The notes beneath the pieces were generated by a model that ran no database searches, was not told the DNA's origin, and worked only from the letters and a program-made list of their open reading frames with translations. Both the position numbers and the translations under genes were made by a program. A DNA stretch of 64,000 nt. Source: an uncultured Odoribacter sp. (lineage in GTDB: Bacteria > Bacteroidota > Bacteroidia > Bacteroidales > Marinifilaceae). This document shows, piece after piece, positions 16,501 to 24,416 of the stretch. Position 1 is the stretch's first letter, and each line of letters opens with the position of its first letter. Location of the stretch: positions 121,124 through 185,123 of the forward strand of contig CAJTSF010000003.1 in NCBI GenBank assembly GCA_910578985.1, given 5' to 3'.

Positions 16501-16931
16501 TGTCGTTCCTGCTGACCGGAAAATTCGGGCACCAATTCAAACGCACCTCTTTCAACTATCCGAGCATGAGCGGGGGCAGGGGATTGCCGAACAAACTCTA
16601 TGCCGAAGTGGCGAACAGCACGCCCGACCGCTATGTGCCGATACCTTTCGACAAAGCGGAACCGAGGTATTATTTCTGGGACCGCTTCTATCCCTATTTG
16701 GATTACCTCGTGGAGAGCGCGGCGCACATCCGTTTGCAGGAGGTGAACATCTCCTACAACATGCCCTCCCGCTGGTTGTCGAAAGTGGGTATCAACTCTT
16801 TGCAGGTGTATGCCCAAGGGAACAATCTGGGCACTTGGGTGAAGAACAAGTATAAGGAGGATCCGGAATACCCGTTGGGAACGGCGAAGCCGCAGGCGGC
16901 ATATACATTCGGTTTACGGTTTGATTTTTAA
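13575..16931 (+). CDS. SusC/RagA-family TonB-linked outer membrane transporter
   Basis: An 1118-residue TonB-dependent transporter that forms the barrel of a SusCD pair. After a signal peptide ending near SVEAYA comes a short 30-residue linker, then the carboxypeptidase-regulatory-like domain (VKGTVRDADGEPIPGASVVV), a TonB box region (LDEVVVTGF), the plug with the SusC signature DNARPLIVVDGFPV and GARSANGVIVVTTKRG, and the 22-strand barrel ending in the aromatic FGLRFDF. The STN domain of sigma/anti-sigma-controlled transporters is missing; only a short remnant-like stretch is left, and no anti-sigma gene is adjacent. No glycoside hydrolases flank the locus, so its cargo may be peptide, metal or another non-glycan ligand. 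Confidence 0.95.
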   Translation: MRKTLWRMNHLVFLVLAGMLSVSVEAYAREIVFGLEMRSTSSAEVFAALQEAKRTVKGTVRDADGEPIPGASVVVKGTQVGVATDIDGRFEIRVDDKPGLTFVVSFVGMKNKEVVVGKNEVLVVVLESDTKALDEVVVTGFQTISKERATGSFDVISTEQLSRPASDLSSRLVGVTAGVQNNLDEDGNLVFEIRGQTSLNKDNARPLIVVDGFPVEGEFSSINPNDVESVTILKDAAAASIWGARSANGVIVVTTKRGKAGAKKGAIIEVSAFAKISPKIDLDYYNPLASSAEIIEYERKGFETDFFGGPWAPIDDSYQNAQKSYSQAVVAMNEHRLRYLSAESLEQTLAKLGRQNNKEQIKEYLLQNPLTHQYNVNISGATERMNNMLSLMYESDRDGFKENKKDKLMVNYRTNIKLFRWLDFNFSGMVQYNNIKNSGMNSSASTAYGDISSLSPYDMLVDENGERTRLCGSFYTPILERYIPTASFPYADWSYNPITEIENRDLGRKELNTRVQGGFTVRFLEGLTFDTKFQYEQYSTNTQNVLNENTYYVRQLINTTSSWNQETGKVTPNLPKGGIKDQSKTEIRAYNWRNQLNFVRTFADRHDVNVIAGMEVSDRVRESTTYARTYGYNDETLSVGVFPNGPTGTKNWMGNSNGTFGYTNSYSYSTDRYFSLYANAAYTFDEKYTVSGSVRTDASNLITDDPKYRYSPFWSLGLGWQIGKENFMAGIDWLDRLNIRATYGYNGNVDKSTSFRPLISVNATQNTYTHDFTASISSYGNPSLRWEKTGTWDLGIDYSVLAGKLYGKIDVYNKLGKDLIASMTIPSVNGTSSQKLNAAKMSNRGIELEIGTRLPIYGQDIVWTGSLNFSYNKNKIQKLYKATYNAYDLYGGGTSAYVEGADANSLWVFEYAGVVNRGTESDPNWQPVVKGAGDDVYDFTGWTPGDGRDYMKNAGTTVAPYAMGFSNSFKIYDFNVSFLLTGKFGHQFKRTSFNYPSMSGGRGLPNKLYAEVANSTPDRYVPIPFDKAEPRYYFWDRFYPYLDYLVESAAHIRLQEVNISYNMPSRWLSKVGINSLQVYAQGNNLGTWVKNKYKEDPEYPLGTAKPQAAYTFGLRFDF

Positions 16932-18467
16932 ATGATGACAATGATGAAAACAGTACAAAATATCTTATTGGCTTTTGTTGCACTGGCAGGCATGGCATGC
17001 AACGACTTTTTATCGGAGAAGCCTTCGAAGACCAGTTCCTTGGTACCGGAGACGACCGAACACTTGGAGGATTTGTTTAATGCTTACAGTTCTTTTTATC
17101 AGGAGAAGAATAATACTGCCACTTATGCTTCGGATGATTACGGAGTATATATCGAAATGTATCAGGCAAAATCCAATACATACGATATTGCTAATCTGGA
17201 GTTTGCTTTGTGGGACACCGAATATCTGCCGGCAGAGAGCAGCGACGGGTTTTGGACGAGCGAATACAAGAAAATCTTTACCGCCAACATGGTATTGGAT
17301 TATCTGTCGAAGGTCAGCGGTGACGCGGCGACCAAGGAACGGTTGAGAGCGGAGGCACATCTGGTAAGGGCATACAGTATGTTCCAGTTGGCGAACACCT
17401 ATTGCCTGCCTTATACGGAAGCCAACAAGAATGAGTTGGGATTGGTCCTGAAGCAAACCACGAGCTTCGATGAATCGACGGTACGGGCATCACTGGAGGA
17501 TACGTATGCATTGATTGAAAGCGATTTGGAAGAGGCGTTGAAGTTGGATGTGGAACTGACGGTGCAGAATAACAAGTATAAGACCTGGCGGGCAAGTACG
17601 GCTGCCGTCTATGCCTTTGCCGCCCGTTACTACCTTTTCCGCAACAATTACGGCGAGGCGTTGAAGTATGCCGAAGAGGCGTTGAAAAAACATGCGGTAC
17701 TGGTGGATTACAACAAGGAGATGCGTTACAGCGACGTGAAAAGCGAGGTGACGGTGAACGACGAGAAAGTGGAAATCAAATATCCCTACACGCACGACAA
17801 CCAGTCGGATATGACCGACATGCTGGAGTGGAAGGAATTCTATTATTTCCGCATGTTATATGATGGTAGTTGGTGGTTCCGGCCGAGCAAGGAGTTGCTG
17901 GCGCTTTACGACAAGGAGCATGATCTGCGTTACAGATACCACATGGTAGAGAACTATTCCTATGACCGCGGTTTGACGAAACCCGCGTACAAATGGCCCG
18001 GATATATTTTCTTCTACAAAGACCGTATCCCTTCCGGTCCGACGGTAGCCGAGATGCTTTTAATCAAGGCGGAATGCCAGGCTCGCCAGGGTAATTTTGG
18101 GGATGCCATGAACACGGTGAACCAGTTGCGTGCCAAACGCATGGATGCCGAGGCAGGTGCGGAAATTATCAACCTATCCGCCGCCTCGAAAGAGGAAGCA
18201 GTCCGGAAAATACTGGAAGAACGCCGCCGGGAGATGCCTTTCTCCATGCGCTGGTTCGATATCCGCCGTTTGAACAACAACGAGGATGCCAATGACGATG
18301 TGCCTGCCCTGAAACGGGAGTTTTATCCTTACACCAGCGCGGGTATCTTGGGCAAAGAGCCGGTGAAGACCTACACCTTGGAGAAGAATTCCCGCCGCTT
18401 TGCCCAGCCGATTCTGAACAGTGAAATCGAGAGCAGCCTGGGGGCAATTCAGCAGAATACGTATTAA
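16932..18467 (+). CDS. SusD/RagB-family lipoprotein
   Basis: A 511-residue surface lipoprotein that caps the SusC-type barrel and captures its ligand. The signal peptide ends in ALAGMACNDF, a lipobox. The N-terminal FLSEKPSKTSSLVPETTEHL is typical, and the C-terminal third carries the tetratricopeptide-like helices and the LLIKAECQARQGNFGDAM and ILEERRREMPFSMRWFDIRR motifs found in nearly all SusD proteins. The first ATG abuts the stop codon of the susC-like gene; ATGs at 16935 and 16944 are alternatives that keep the signal peptide. Expression is surely coupled to the upstream gene. Confidence 0.95.
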   Translation: MMTMMKTVQNILLAFVALAGMACNDFLSEKPSKTSSLVPETTEHLEDLFNAYSSFYQEKNNTATYASDDYGVYIEMYQAKSNTYDIANLEFALWDTEYLPAESSDGFWTSEYKKIFTANMVLDYLSKVSGDAATKERLRAEAHLVRAYSMFQLANTYCLPYTEANKNELGLVLKQTTSFDESTVRASLEDTYALIESDLEEALKLDVELTVQNNKYKTWRASTAAVYAFAARYYLFRNNYGEALKYAEEALKKHAVLVDYNKEMRYSDVKSEVTVNDEKVEIKYPYTHDNQSDMTDMLEWKEFYYFRMLYDGSWWFRPSKELLALYDKEHDLRYRYHMVENYSYDRGLTKPAYKWPGYIFFYKDRIPSGPTVAEMLLIKAECQARQGNFGDAMNTVNQLRAKRMDAEAGAEIINLSAASKEEAVRKILEERRREMPFSMRWFDIRRLNNNEDANDDVPALKREFYPYTSAGILGKEPVKTYTLEKNSRRFAQPILNSEIESSLGAIQQNTY

Positions 18468-18483
18468 TGATTAAAACAATAGA

Positions 18484-19626
18484 ATGATGATACGGCAATT
18501 ATTTTCTATTTTATGTATCGTGCTTTGCCTGGCATGCGATGGCAAGAGAGAGGTTTTTGTCTTACAGGGGAAGTTAGAGGGGGGAGGCGACAAGATGGCA
18601 TTCGATTACGATTCCTTGGGTCATCGGGCACACGCCTCCGTGGAATTGCAGGACGGGGAATTTTCGTTGGCATTGAACTTGTCGGAGCCGCAAGTGGTGA
18701 GAGGCATTTTCAGTGACGGTCATTTCTGGAAGAAGGCAAGACGGGGCTTTATTCCTTGCAATGCGTCTTATTTACTGTTTGTGGCGCAACCGGGACAGAA
18801 GCTGGAGGCAAAAGGACGCCTGACGAAAGATTTCGTTGATATCTATCCGGGAGGGGATGAAGAGAACGCTGTTTTTCGGAAATACACTTCCGCGTTGCAC
18901 CCCGTGTTGAACGATTATGTGAACTTGCTGGTCAGGGATGCGGTGGACACGACTTTGACGGAGCAGGATAAAGCGGAGATTCGGAAGCAGTCGGAAGATT
19001 ACGAGGCGGCTTTGCAGCGCATTCGCATAGCGTTCTTGGAAAAACACGTCTCTTCGGTGGGAGGTCTGTGGCTGATGGAAGACATGCTGATACGTAAGCA
19101 ACTCTCCATGGAAGAGGCTGAACGGCTTTTTCGGCAGGTGGATGGGCGCTATGCGGATTTGACCTACTACAAGAACGTTTCCACCCGCATTTAGGGAGCC
19201 AAACGGACGGCAGTCGGGCAACCGGCACCTTCCATCAAGACCGAACGTACGTATGACGGGCAGCCTTTCGATTTAGAGGCATGGAGGGGGAAGTATGTGT
19301 TGGTTGATTTTTGGGGGACGTGGTGTGGCGCCTGCATCGCCGGAATGCCGGAGATGAAGAAGTTTGCCGCCAAGCATGAGGGAAAGTTGATGTTGCTGGG
19401 GATCGCCAAGGAATCCGACGAACAGAGGTGGAGGAAATATCTGGACACCTCCGAATGGGACTGGAAACAGATTGTATCTGGAAAAGGGGAGGAGAACTAC
19501 GTGCTGCGTTTCAATGTGCAAGGTTTCCCCACTAAAATCCTAATCGGTCCGGACGGTTGCATTTTAAAGCGCCTGGTCGGCGAAGAACCCGGATTTTATG
19601 AAGAGTTGGAGCAATTGATAAAATAA
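18484..19626 (+). pseudogene. TlpA/thioredoxin-like lipoprotein, broken by an in-frame TAG
   Basis: The two open stretches 18484-19194 and 19195-19626 are in the same frame and together make one protein of about 380 residues. The first has a lipobox (CIVLCLAC) and a DUF4369-like N-terminal domain; the second is a complete thioredoxin-fold domain with FWGTWCGACIAGMPEM as active site and the cis-proline segment GFPTKILI. They are separated only by TAG at 19192-19194, where a glutamate (GAG) or glutamine (CAG) codon would restore the gene. It is third in the SusC/SusD operon, a frequent partner in Bacteroidales loci thought to handle disulfide-containing or peptide ligands. Without readthrough, the first part lacks the redox domain and the second has no signal peptide. 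Confidence 0.85.
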
Positions 19627-19647
19627 GGGGTAACTCGCAAAAAAATG

Positions 19648-19679
19648 CACCCCGGTAGGTTTTTCCTACCGGGGTGTTT
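19648..19679. terminator. Bidirectional terminator between SusCD operon and valS
   Basis: CACCCCGGTAGG and CCTACCGGGGTG form a perfect 12-bp stem with a TTTTT loop. An A run precedes it and TTT follows it, and it separates two convergent genes. Confidence 0.85.
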
Positions 19680-19702
19680 CGTATGATGAGAGGAGTCGTT
19701 TT

Positions 19703-22321
19703 TTACAAACCCTTTAATTGCGCTTCGATGGCGGCGATTTTGGCTTCGGCGTCTGCCTGCTTCTTGCGTTCGTTGGTGACTACCTGTGCCGGGGCGCCTT
19801 GCACGAATTTCTCGTTGCCGAGTTTCTTCATCACGCTCTCCAGGAACCCACGGGTGTACTTCAAATCCTCTTCCAGTTTGGATTTCAGTTCTTCCGTGTT
19901 CACCTGTCCCGAAACGGGGATAAAATACTCCGCCGTATCCACGATAAAGCTACGTGCGCCCTTCAGCGTATCGATGACCGTTTCGATGCCCGACAGGTTG
20001 CCCATTTTGGCGATGACGCTGGCAAAAGCCGACGGATAACGCTCGCTTGCCTTCACTTTCAGTTCCATCGTCTCCTTGAACGGCACATTGTCTTGTTTGC
20101 GGACATTGCGGATACCCACGATGATTTCCTTCACCGCCTCGAAGCGTGCCAGCAGAGCCTCGTCATATGCTTCCACTGCAGGCAGTTGCGACACCATGAT
20201 GCTTTCGCCCGCACGGCGTTCACGCAGCGTTTGCCAGATTTCCTCCGTGATAAACGGCATGAACGGATGCAGCAGTTGCAACAGTTGCTCGAACAGGTTG
20301 ACCGTCTGCTCATAGGTTTTCCGGTCGATGGGTTGCCCGTAGGCGGGTTTGATGATTTCCAACAGCCAGGAGGAGAACTCGTCGCGGAAAGTCGTGTACA
20401 CTGTCATCAAGGCTTCCGAGATGCGGTATTGGTCGAATTGGGTGTTTAGGGTTTCCGTGACTTTGCTTATTAGGTTTTTGAACCATTCCAGCGCCAGATG
20501 GGCGTGTTCCGGTTGTTCGATGTCCGCCACTTCCCATGATTTCACGAGCTTGAAGGCATTCCACATCTTGGTGGTGAAATTGCGTCCCTGTTCCGGCAGG
20601 CTCTCGTCGAACAGCAGGTCGCCGCCCGCCGGGGCGCACAGCAACATACCCACCCGCACGCCGTCCGCGCCGTATTTCTCGATTAAGTCCAGCGGGTCCG
20701 GGGAGTTGCCCAGCGACTTTGACATTTTTCGTCCCTGCTTGTCGCGCACCAGTCCCGTGAAATAGACGTTCCGGAACGGCATTTTCCCCTCGTATTCATA
20801 CCCTGCCATAATCATGCGCGCCACCCAGAAAAAAATAATGTCCGGTGCTGTAACCAAATCCACCGTCGGGTAATAATAGTTGATTTCCGGGTTACCGGGA
20901 TTATTGATGCCGTCGAACAGGGATATGGGCCACAGCCACGACGAGAACCACGTGTCTAAGCAATCCTCGTCCTGTCGCAGGTCGCTCAACTGCAAGGCGG
21001 TGTTGCCGCTCTTCTCGCGTGCCAGCCGCAATGCCTCCTCTTCGTTCAACGCCACGACATATCCGCCTTCCGGCAGGTACCACGCCGGAATCCGGTGACC
21101 CCACCACAGCTGGCGGCTGATGCACCAGTCTTTGATGTTTTCCATCCAATGACGGTAAGCGTTCTTGAACTTCGCTGGATGGAATCGTATCTCGTCCTTC
21201 ATCACCGGTTCCAGGGCGATTTGCGCCAGATGCTCCATCTTCAGGAACCACTGCATCGACAGTTTCGGCTCGATGGGCACGTTCGTCCGCTCCGAGAAAC
21301 CGACGTTATTCGTGTAAGATTCCACCTTTTCCAGCAAGCCCGCCTTTTCCAGGTCCTTCTCGATTTGCTTGCGCACCTCGAAACGGTCCATCCCCACATA
21401 CATGCCCGCCGCCTCGCTCAGGGTGCCGTCCGCATTGAAAATATCGATGGCAGGGAGGTTGTATTTCTCTCCCAGCATGTAGTCGTTCACGTCATGGGCG
21501 GGGGTCACCTTTAGGCAACCCGTACCGAACTCGATGTCTACATACTCGTCCTCGATGACCGGTATCACGCGTCCCACTAACGGAACAATGACCCGTTTTC
21601 CGTGCAGGTGCCGGTTTTTCGGGTCTTTCGGGTTAATGCACATGGCGGTGTCGCCCATGATTGTCTCCGGACGGGTGGTGGCGACAATGGCATAATCCTC
21701 CTCGCCTTCGATTTTATAGCGCAGGTAATACAGCTTGCTGTGCTCCTCTTTGTAGATTACCTCCTCATCTGACAGGGCGGTCAGCGCTTTCGGGTCCCAG
21801 TTCACCATCCGCACCCCGCGGTAAATCAATCCTTTGTTGAAGAGGTCCACAAATACCTTCAGCACACTCTCGCTCCGAATTTCGTCCATCGTGAATCCCG
21901 TCCGCTCCCAGTCGCACGAAGCCCCTAATTTTTTTAACTGTTTCAGGATGATGCCTCCGTGCTTCTCCGTCCACTCCCACGCATGGCGCAAAAACTCCTC
22001 GCGTGTGAGGTCTGTTTTTTTGATACCCTCCCCTTGGAGTTTGGCTACGACTTTGGCTTCCGTAGCGATGGAAGCATGGTCCGTCCCCGGCACCCAGCAG
22101 GCGTTTTTCCCGGTCAGGCGTGCGCGGCGCACCAAAGCATCCTGGATGGTATTGTTCAGCATGTGTCCCATGTGCAGCACCCCCGTGACGTTAGGGGGAG
22201 GAATGACGACGCAGTAGGGTTCCTTGCTGTTATCCACTTCCGAATGGAACAGTCTTTGCTCCATCCAGTACTTGTACCACCTCTCTTCGCTCTCTTTCGG
22301 ATTGTAATTCGTAGCAATCAT
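19703..22321 (-). CDS. valS: Valyl-tRNA synthetase
   Basis: An 872-residue class I aminoacyl-tRNA synthetase that charges tRNA-Val. The HIGH-type motif PPNVTGVLHMGH (near residue 40), the editing domain in the middle (with a TTRPETIMGDTA motif) and the KMSKSLGNSPDPLDL motif are intact, followed by the anticodon-binding domain and the C-terminal coiled coil (ending DAEAKIAAIEAQLKGL) typical of ValS. Length is normal. It lies downstream of a zinc-ribbon gene but is separated from it by a terminator hairpin, so it may have its own promoter in the short gap or depend on readthrough. Confidence 0.98.
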   Translation of the reverse strand: MIATNYNPKESEERWYKYWMEQRLFHSEVDNSKEPYCVVIPPPNVTGVLHMGHMLNNTIQDALVRRARLTGKNACWVPGTDHASIATEAKVVAKLQGEGIKKTDLTREEFLRHAWEWTEKHGGIILKQLKKLGASCDWERTGFTMDEIRSESVLKVFVDLFNKGLIYRGVRMVNWDPKALTALSDEEVIYKEEHSKLYYLRYKIEGEEDYAIVATTRPETIMGDTAMCINPKDPKNRHLHGKRVIVPLVGRVIPVIEDEYVDIEFGTGCLKVTPAHDVNDYMLGEKYNLPAIDIFNADGTLSEAAGMYVGMDRFEVRKQIEKDLEKAGLLEKVESYTNNVGFSERTNVPIEPKLSMQWFLKMEHLAQIALEPVMKDEIRFHPAKFKNAYRHWMENIKDWCISRQLWWGHRIPAWYLPEGGYVVALNEEEALRLAREKSGNTALQLSDLRQDEDCLDTWFSSWLWPISLFDGINNPGNPEINYYYPTVDLVTAPDIIFFWVARMIMAGYEYEGKMPFRNVYFTGLVRDKQGRKMSKSLGNSPDPLDLIEKYGADGVRVGMLLCAPAGGDLLFDESLPEQGRNFTTKMWNAFKLVKSWEVADIEQPEHAHLALEWFKNLISKVTETLNTQFDQYRISEALMTVYTTFRDEFSSWLLEIIKPAYGQPIDRKTYEQTVNLFEQLLQLLHPFMPFITEEIWQTLRERRAGESIMVSQLPAVEAYDEALLARFEAVKEIIVGIRNVRKQDNVPFKETMELKVKASERYPSAFASVIAKMGNLSGIETVIDTLKGARSFIVDTAEYFIPVSGQVNTEELKSKLEEDLKYTRGFLESVMKKLGNEKFVQGAPAQVVTNERKKQADAEAKIAAIEAQLKGL

Positions 22322-22356
22322 GTCTGAATCTTAATTTTCCAATGGTTTTATCTGAA

Positions 22357-22381
22357 AAAAAGCTGCATAAGCAGCTTTTTT
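22357..22381 (-). terminator. Terminator after zinc-ribbon gene
   Basis: AAAAAGCTGC and GCAGCTTTTT form a 10-bp stem with an ATAA loop, flanked by A and T runs, directly after the minus-strand stop codon. Confidence 0.75.
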
Positions 22382-23220
22382 CATTCCTCTTTCTTGAAAC
22401 GTTTGTTTCTTTTCCGTTGTGCCTCCATCGCCGCCTCTAAGTCTGCTTTCTGCATGCTGCCGTCGTAATCGCAGATGTATTTGTCGATGAGGATGCGCCC
22501 GCAATACTCGCAGACGATGATTTTCTTCCGCGAACGGATATCCAGCTGCCTCTGCGGCGGGATTTTGTTGAAACATCCTCCGCAGGCGTCGCGGTCCACC
22601 GTCACCACTGCCAGTCCGTTGCGTGCGTTGCCCCGGATTTTACGGTAAGCGGTCAGCAGGCGTTCATCGATGTTGGCTCCCAATTCTTGGGACTTCTGCA
22701 TCAACGCCTCTTCATCCTTGTGTGTTTCGGCGATGATGTCCTCCAGTTCCGCCTTCTTGGCCTCCAGGTCCTTCCCCTTTTCCTCATACTGCCTTTCGGC
22801 GATATCCAGGCTGATTTCCTTATCCTCTTTCGCTCGCTGGGCTTCGCGGATGCGCTTGTTCTGGAGTTCGATTTCCAGTTTCTGGAATTCCACCTCCTTC
22901 GTTAGGGCGTCATATTCCCTGTTGTTGCGCACATTGTCCAACTGCTCGGTATATTTTTTGATGGAGTCTTCCGACTTGCTGATTTCCTGTTTTTTCTCGG
23001 CAATCATCTTGTCGGTCTCTTTGATTTCGTTTTTCAGGTTTTCCAGGCGGGTCTCCAATCCTGCAATCTCATCCTCCAGGTCCTGCACTTCCAGTGGAAG
23101 CTCGCCCCGCAACGTCTTGATTTTATCGATTTCCGTGTCGATACGCTGCAATTCATAAAGGTGCTGCAATTTCTCCTCAACCGAAAGTTCTTGCAGATGT
23201 TCGTTGTTCTTTGTTGCCAT
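22381..23220 (-). CDS. Coiled-coil protein with C-terminal zinc ribbon (C4-type, CT398/DUF164-like)
   Basis: A 279-residue cytosolic protein. Residues 15-185 are an almost unbroken charged coiled coil. The C-terminal quarter holds a zinc ribbon with CGGC and CEYC cysteine pairs about 30 residues apart, then a basic tail (AQRKRNKRFKKEE). This arrangement is that of the C4-type zinc-ribbon family found in most bacteria (CT398 in Chlamydia; DUF164), proposed to interact with the RNA polymerase or secretion machinery but without a settled role. It follows a NIF3-family gene by 34 bp on the same strand, a neighbourhood conserved in many Bacteroidota, so the two are probably one operon. Confidence 0.88.
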   Translation of the reverse strand: MATKNNEHLQELSVEEKLQHLYELQRIDTEIDKIKTLRGELPLEVQDLEDEIAGLETRLENLKNEIKETDKMIAEKKQEISKSEDSIKKYTEQLDNVRNNREYDALTKEVEFQKLEIELQNKRIREAQRAKEDKEISLDIAERQYEEKGKDLEAKKAELEDIIAETHKDEEALMQKSQELGANIDERLLTAYRKIRGNARNGLAVVTVDRDACGGCFNKIPPQRQLDIRSRKKIIVCEYCGRILIDKYICDYDGSMQKADLEAAMEAQRKRNKRFKKEE

Positions 23221-23254
23221 ATATATACAGTGTTACGCGTTTACACATCGGTAT

Positions 23255-24049
23255 TCAAAGGTAATACACCGGATTCGTCCGAACCTTTGAAAACTGAACC
23301 GCAAAGTTAGATAAATTTTTTACAAGTAACTCAAAAATCACCTCTTTTGTGAATTGTTCGCTTTCATAATGTCCGATGTCCGCGAGAATGATGCGGTTTT
23401 CCGCCATAAAAAAGTCGTGGTACTTGTAATCTCCCGTAATATATATGTCCGCCCCCCGGGCAATCGCCTCCCGCGTGAGGAAAGCGCCTGCACCTCCGCA
23501 CACCGCCACGCGCCGCACCCGCTCCTTGCACACCGCCGTATGCCGCACCACCCCGCACCCGAACACCTCTTTCACCCGCCTGAGGAACCCTGTCGCCTCC
23601 TCCTCGCGGGGCAGGTTCCCGACGATGCCGAACCCTGCCGGCTCCCCGTCTGAACCCTCCCGCGCCAGCGGCTGCAACACTTCCCGCTCTTCCAGCCCCA
23701 GCTTGTCCGCCATCCTCCCGCTCACCCCCTGCATGACGGCATCGAGATTCGTATGCGCCGCGTAGAGGTTCAGCTCGTGCCGCACCGCCTTGATGAGGCA
23801 CCGCTGCACGTAGCCCTCCGGACGCAGGTGCTTCACCCCCTGCAACGTGAGCGGATGGTGCGTGATGATCAGGTCATGCCCGCCGGCAATCGCCTCGTCC
23901 AGCACCTCCTCCGTCACGTCCGTCGCAAGCAGCGCCGAACGCACCTCCGCTTCCGGCGACCCGCAAATCAGGCCCGCATTGTCATAACTTTCCTGTAACG
24001 AGAGAGGCGCCATCGCCTCGATAAGGGTGGTGATGTCTTTTACTTTCAT
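23255..24049 (-). CDS. NIF3/YbgI-family dinuclear metal-centre protein
   Basis: A 264-residue protein of the NIF3 family (DUF34, YbgI/YqfO), hexameric rings with two metal ions per subunit. The ligands are visible: the histidine pair in DLIITHHPL, the aspartate in AAHTNLDA and the C-terminal DIGHYESE. The family is proposed to act as GTP cyclohydrolase-like or metal-dependent hydrolase, but its reaction is not established. Compared with longer members that carry an inserted CutA-like domain, this one is the short form. The start at 24049 (MKVKDITTLIEAM) lies just below a consensus promoter. It heads a likely operon with the zinc-ribbon gene. Confidence 0.9.
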   Translation of the reverse strand: MKVKDITTLIEAMAPLSLQESYDNAGLICGSPEAEVRSALLATDVTEEVLDEAIAGGHDLIITHHPLTLQGVKHLRPEGYVQRCLIKAVRHELNLYAAHTNLDAVMQGVSGRMADKLGLEEREVLQPLAREGSDGEPAGFGIVGNLPREEEATGFLRRVKEVFGCGVVRHTAVCKERVRRVAVCGGAGAFLTREAIARGADIYITGDYKYHDFFMAENRIILADIGHYESEQFTKEVIFELLVKNLSNFAVQFSKVRTNPVYYL

Positions 24050-24054
24050 AATGG

Positions 24055-24085
24055 CAAATATAGTGCTTTTCCAATACAAAACAAA
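24055..24085 (-). promoter_or_regulatory. Promoter of NIF3 / zinc-ribbon operon
   Basis: On the minus strand TTTG, 19 nt and TATATTTG match the Bacteroides consensus at every defined position. The -7 box is only 5 bp from the start codon, so the transcript is nearly leaderless. Confidence 0.65.
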
Positions 24086-24192
24086 GTGTGGAATCTTCCC
24101 CTTGGCACTTCCCTATATATGTGTCAATCTGCATGCTGTCAGATTTCAAACATTATTTTGTCCAAGTGGTATTGCAGTTTAGATATTTTTTG

Positions 24193-24200
24193 TACTTTTA
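24193..24200 (+). promoter_or_regulatory. Possible -7 box for nuclease unit B
   Basis: TACTTTTA fits 7 of 8 positions of TAnnTTTG, and TTG lies 18 nt upstream. The transcript would start about 210 nt before the nuclease gene and contain the structured element. The box is conserved in copy A as TACCTTTA. Confidence 0.35.
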
Positions 24201-24285
24201 CGCAAACAAAAAATGAGAAAATAAGAAACAGATAGTATAAACCAGCTACATACTGATTTTAAAGCATTAGCTTTTATTCTGACTA

Positions 24286-24386
24286 TTAGAAATCGCCAAT
24301 TTTTAGCTGTTAGGAATGAAGTTAATGCCCATGTTGGATACGTGGGCTTTACTTGTTTGACAGCGCGGTGTTTGGCGATACCTTAA
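24286..24386 (+). ncRNA. Candidate structured leader RNA, copy B
   Basis: Outer stem ATCGCCAA/TTGGCGAT (24292-24299 with 24372-24379), second stem GCTGT/ACAGC (24306-24310 with 24360-24364), inner hairpin GCCCATG/CGTGGGC (24327-24333 with 24341-24347) extended by AAGT/ACTT. The 3' arm ACGTGGGCTTTAC (24340-24352) can instead pair with GTAAAACTCACGT (24398-24410) in 12 of 13 positions, including one G-U. That target ends 6 nt before the nuclease start codon. The two pairings exclude each other, so the element could switch exposure of the start region. Conserved ends and paired changes against copies A and C support an RNA; an effector is unknown. Confidence 0.7.
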
Positions 24387-24416
24387 TAGCAAATGTAGTA
24401 AAACTCACGTTTTTTT

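Noticed and set aside
19297..19626. Independent small thioredoxin gene
   Set aside because: The frame is open back to the TAG at 19192 and in phase with the upstream lipoprotein part; it has neither promoter nor signal peptide, so it is the second half of a broken gene.
24286..24386. Integron attC site
   Set aside because: The ends resemble neither RYYYAAC nor GTTRRRY, no integrase is present, and the element precedes promoters and genes rather than separating cassettes.
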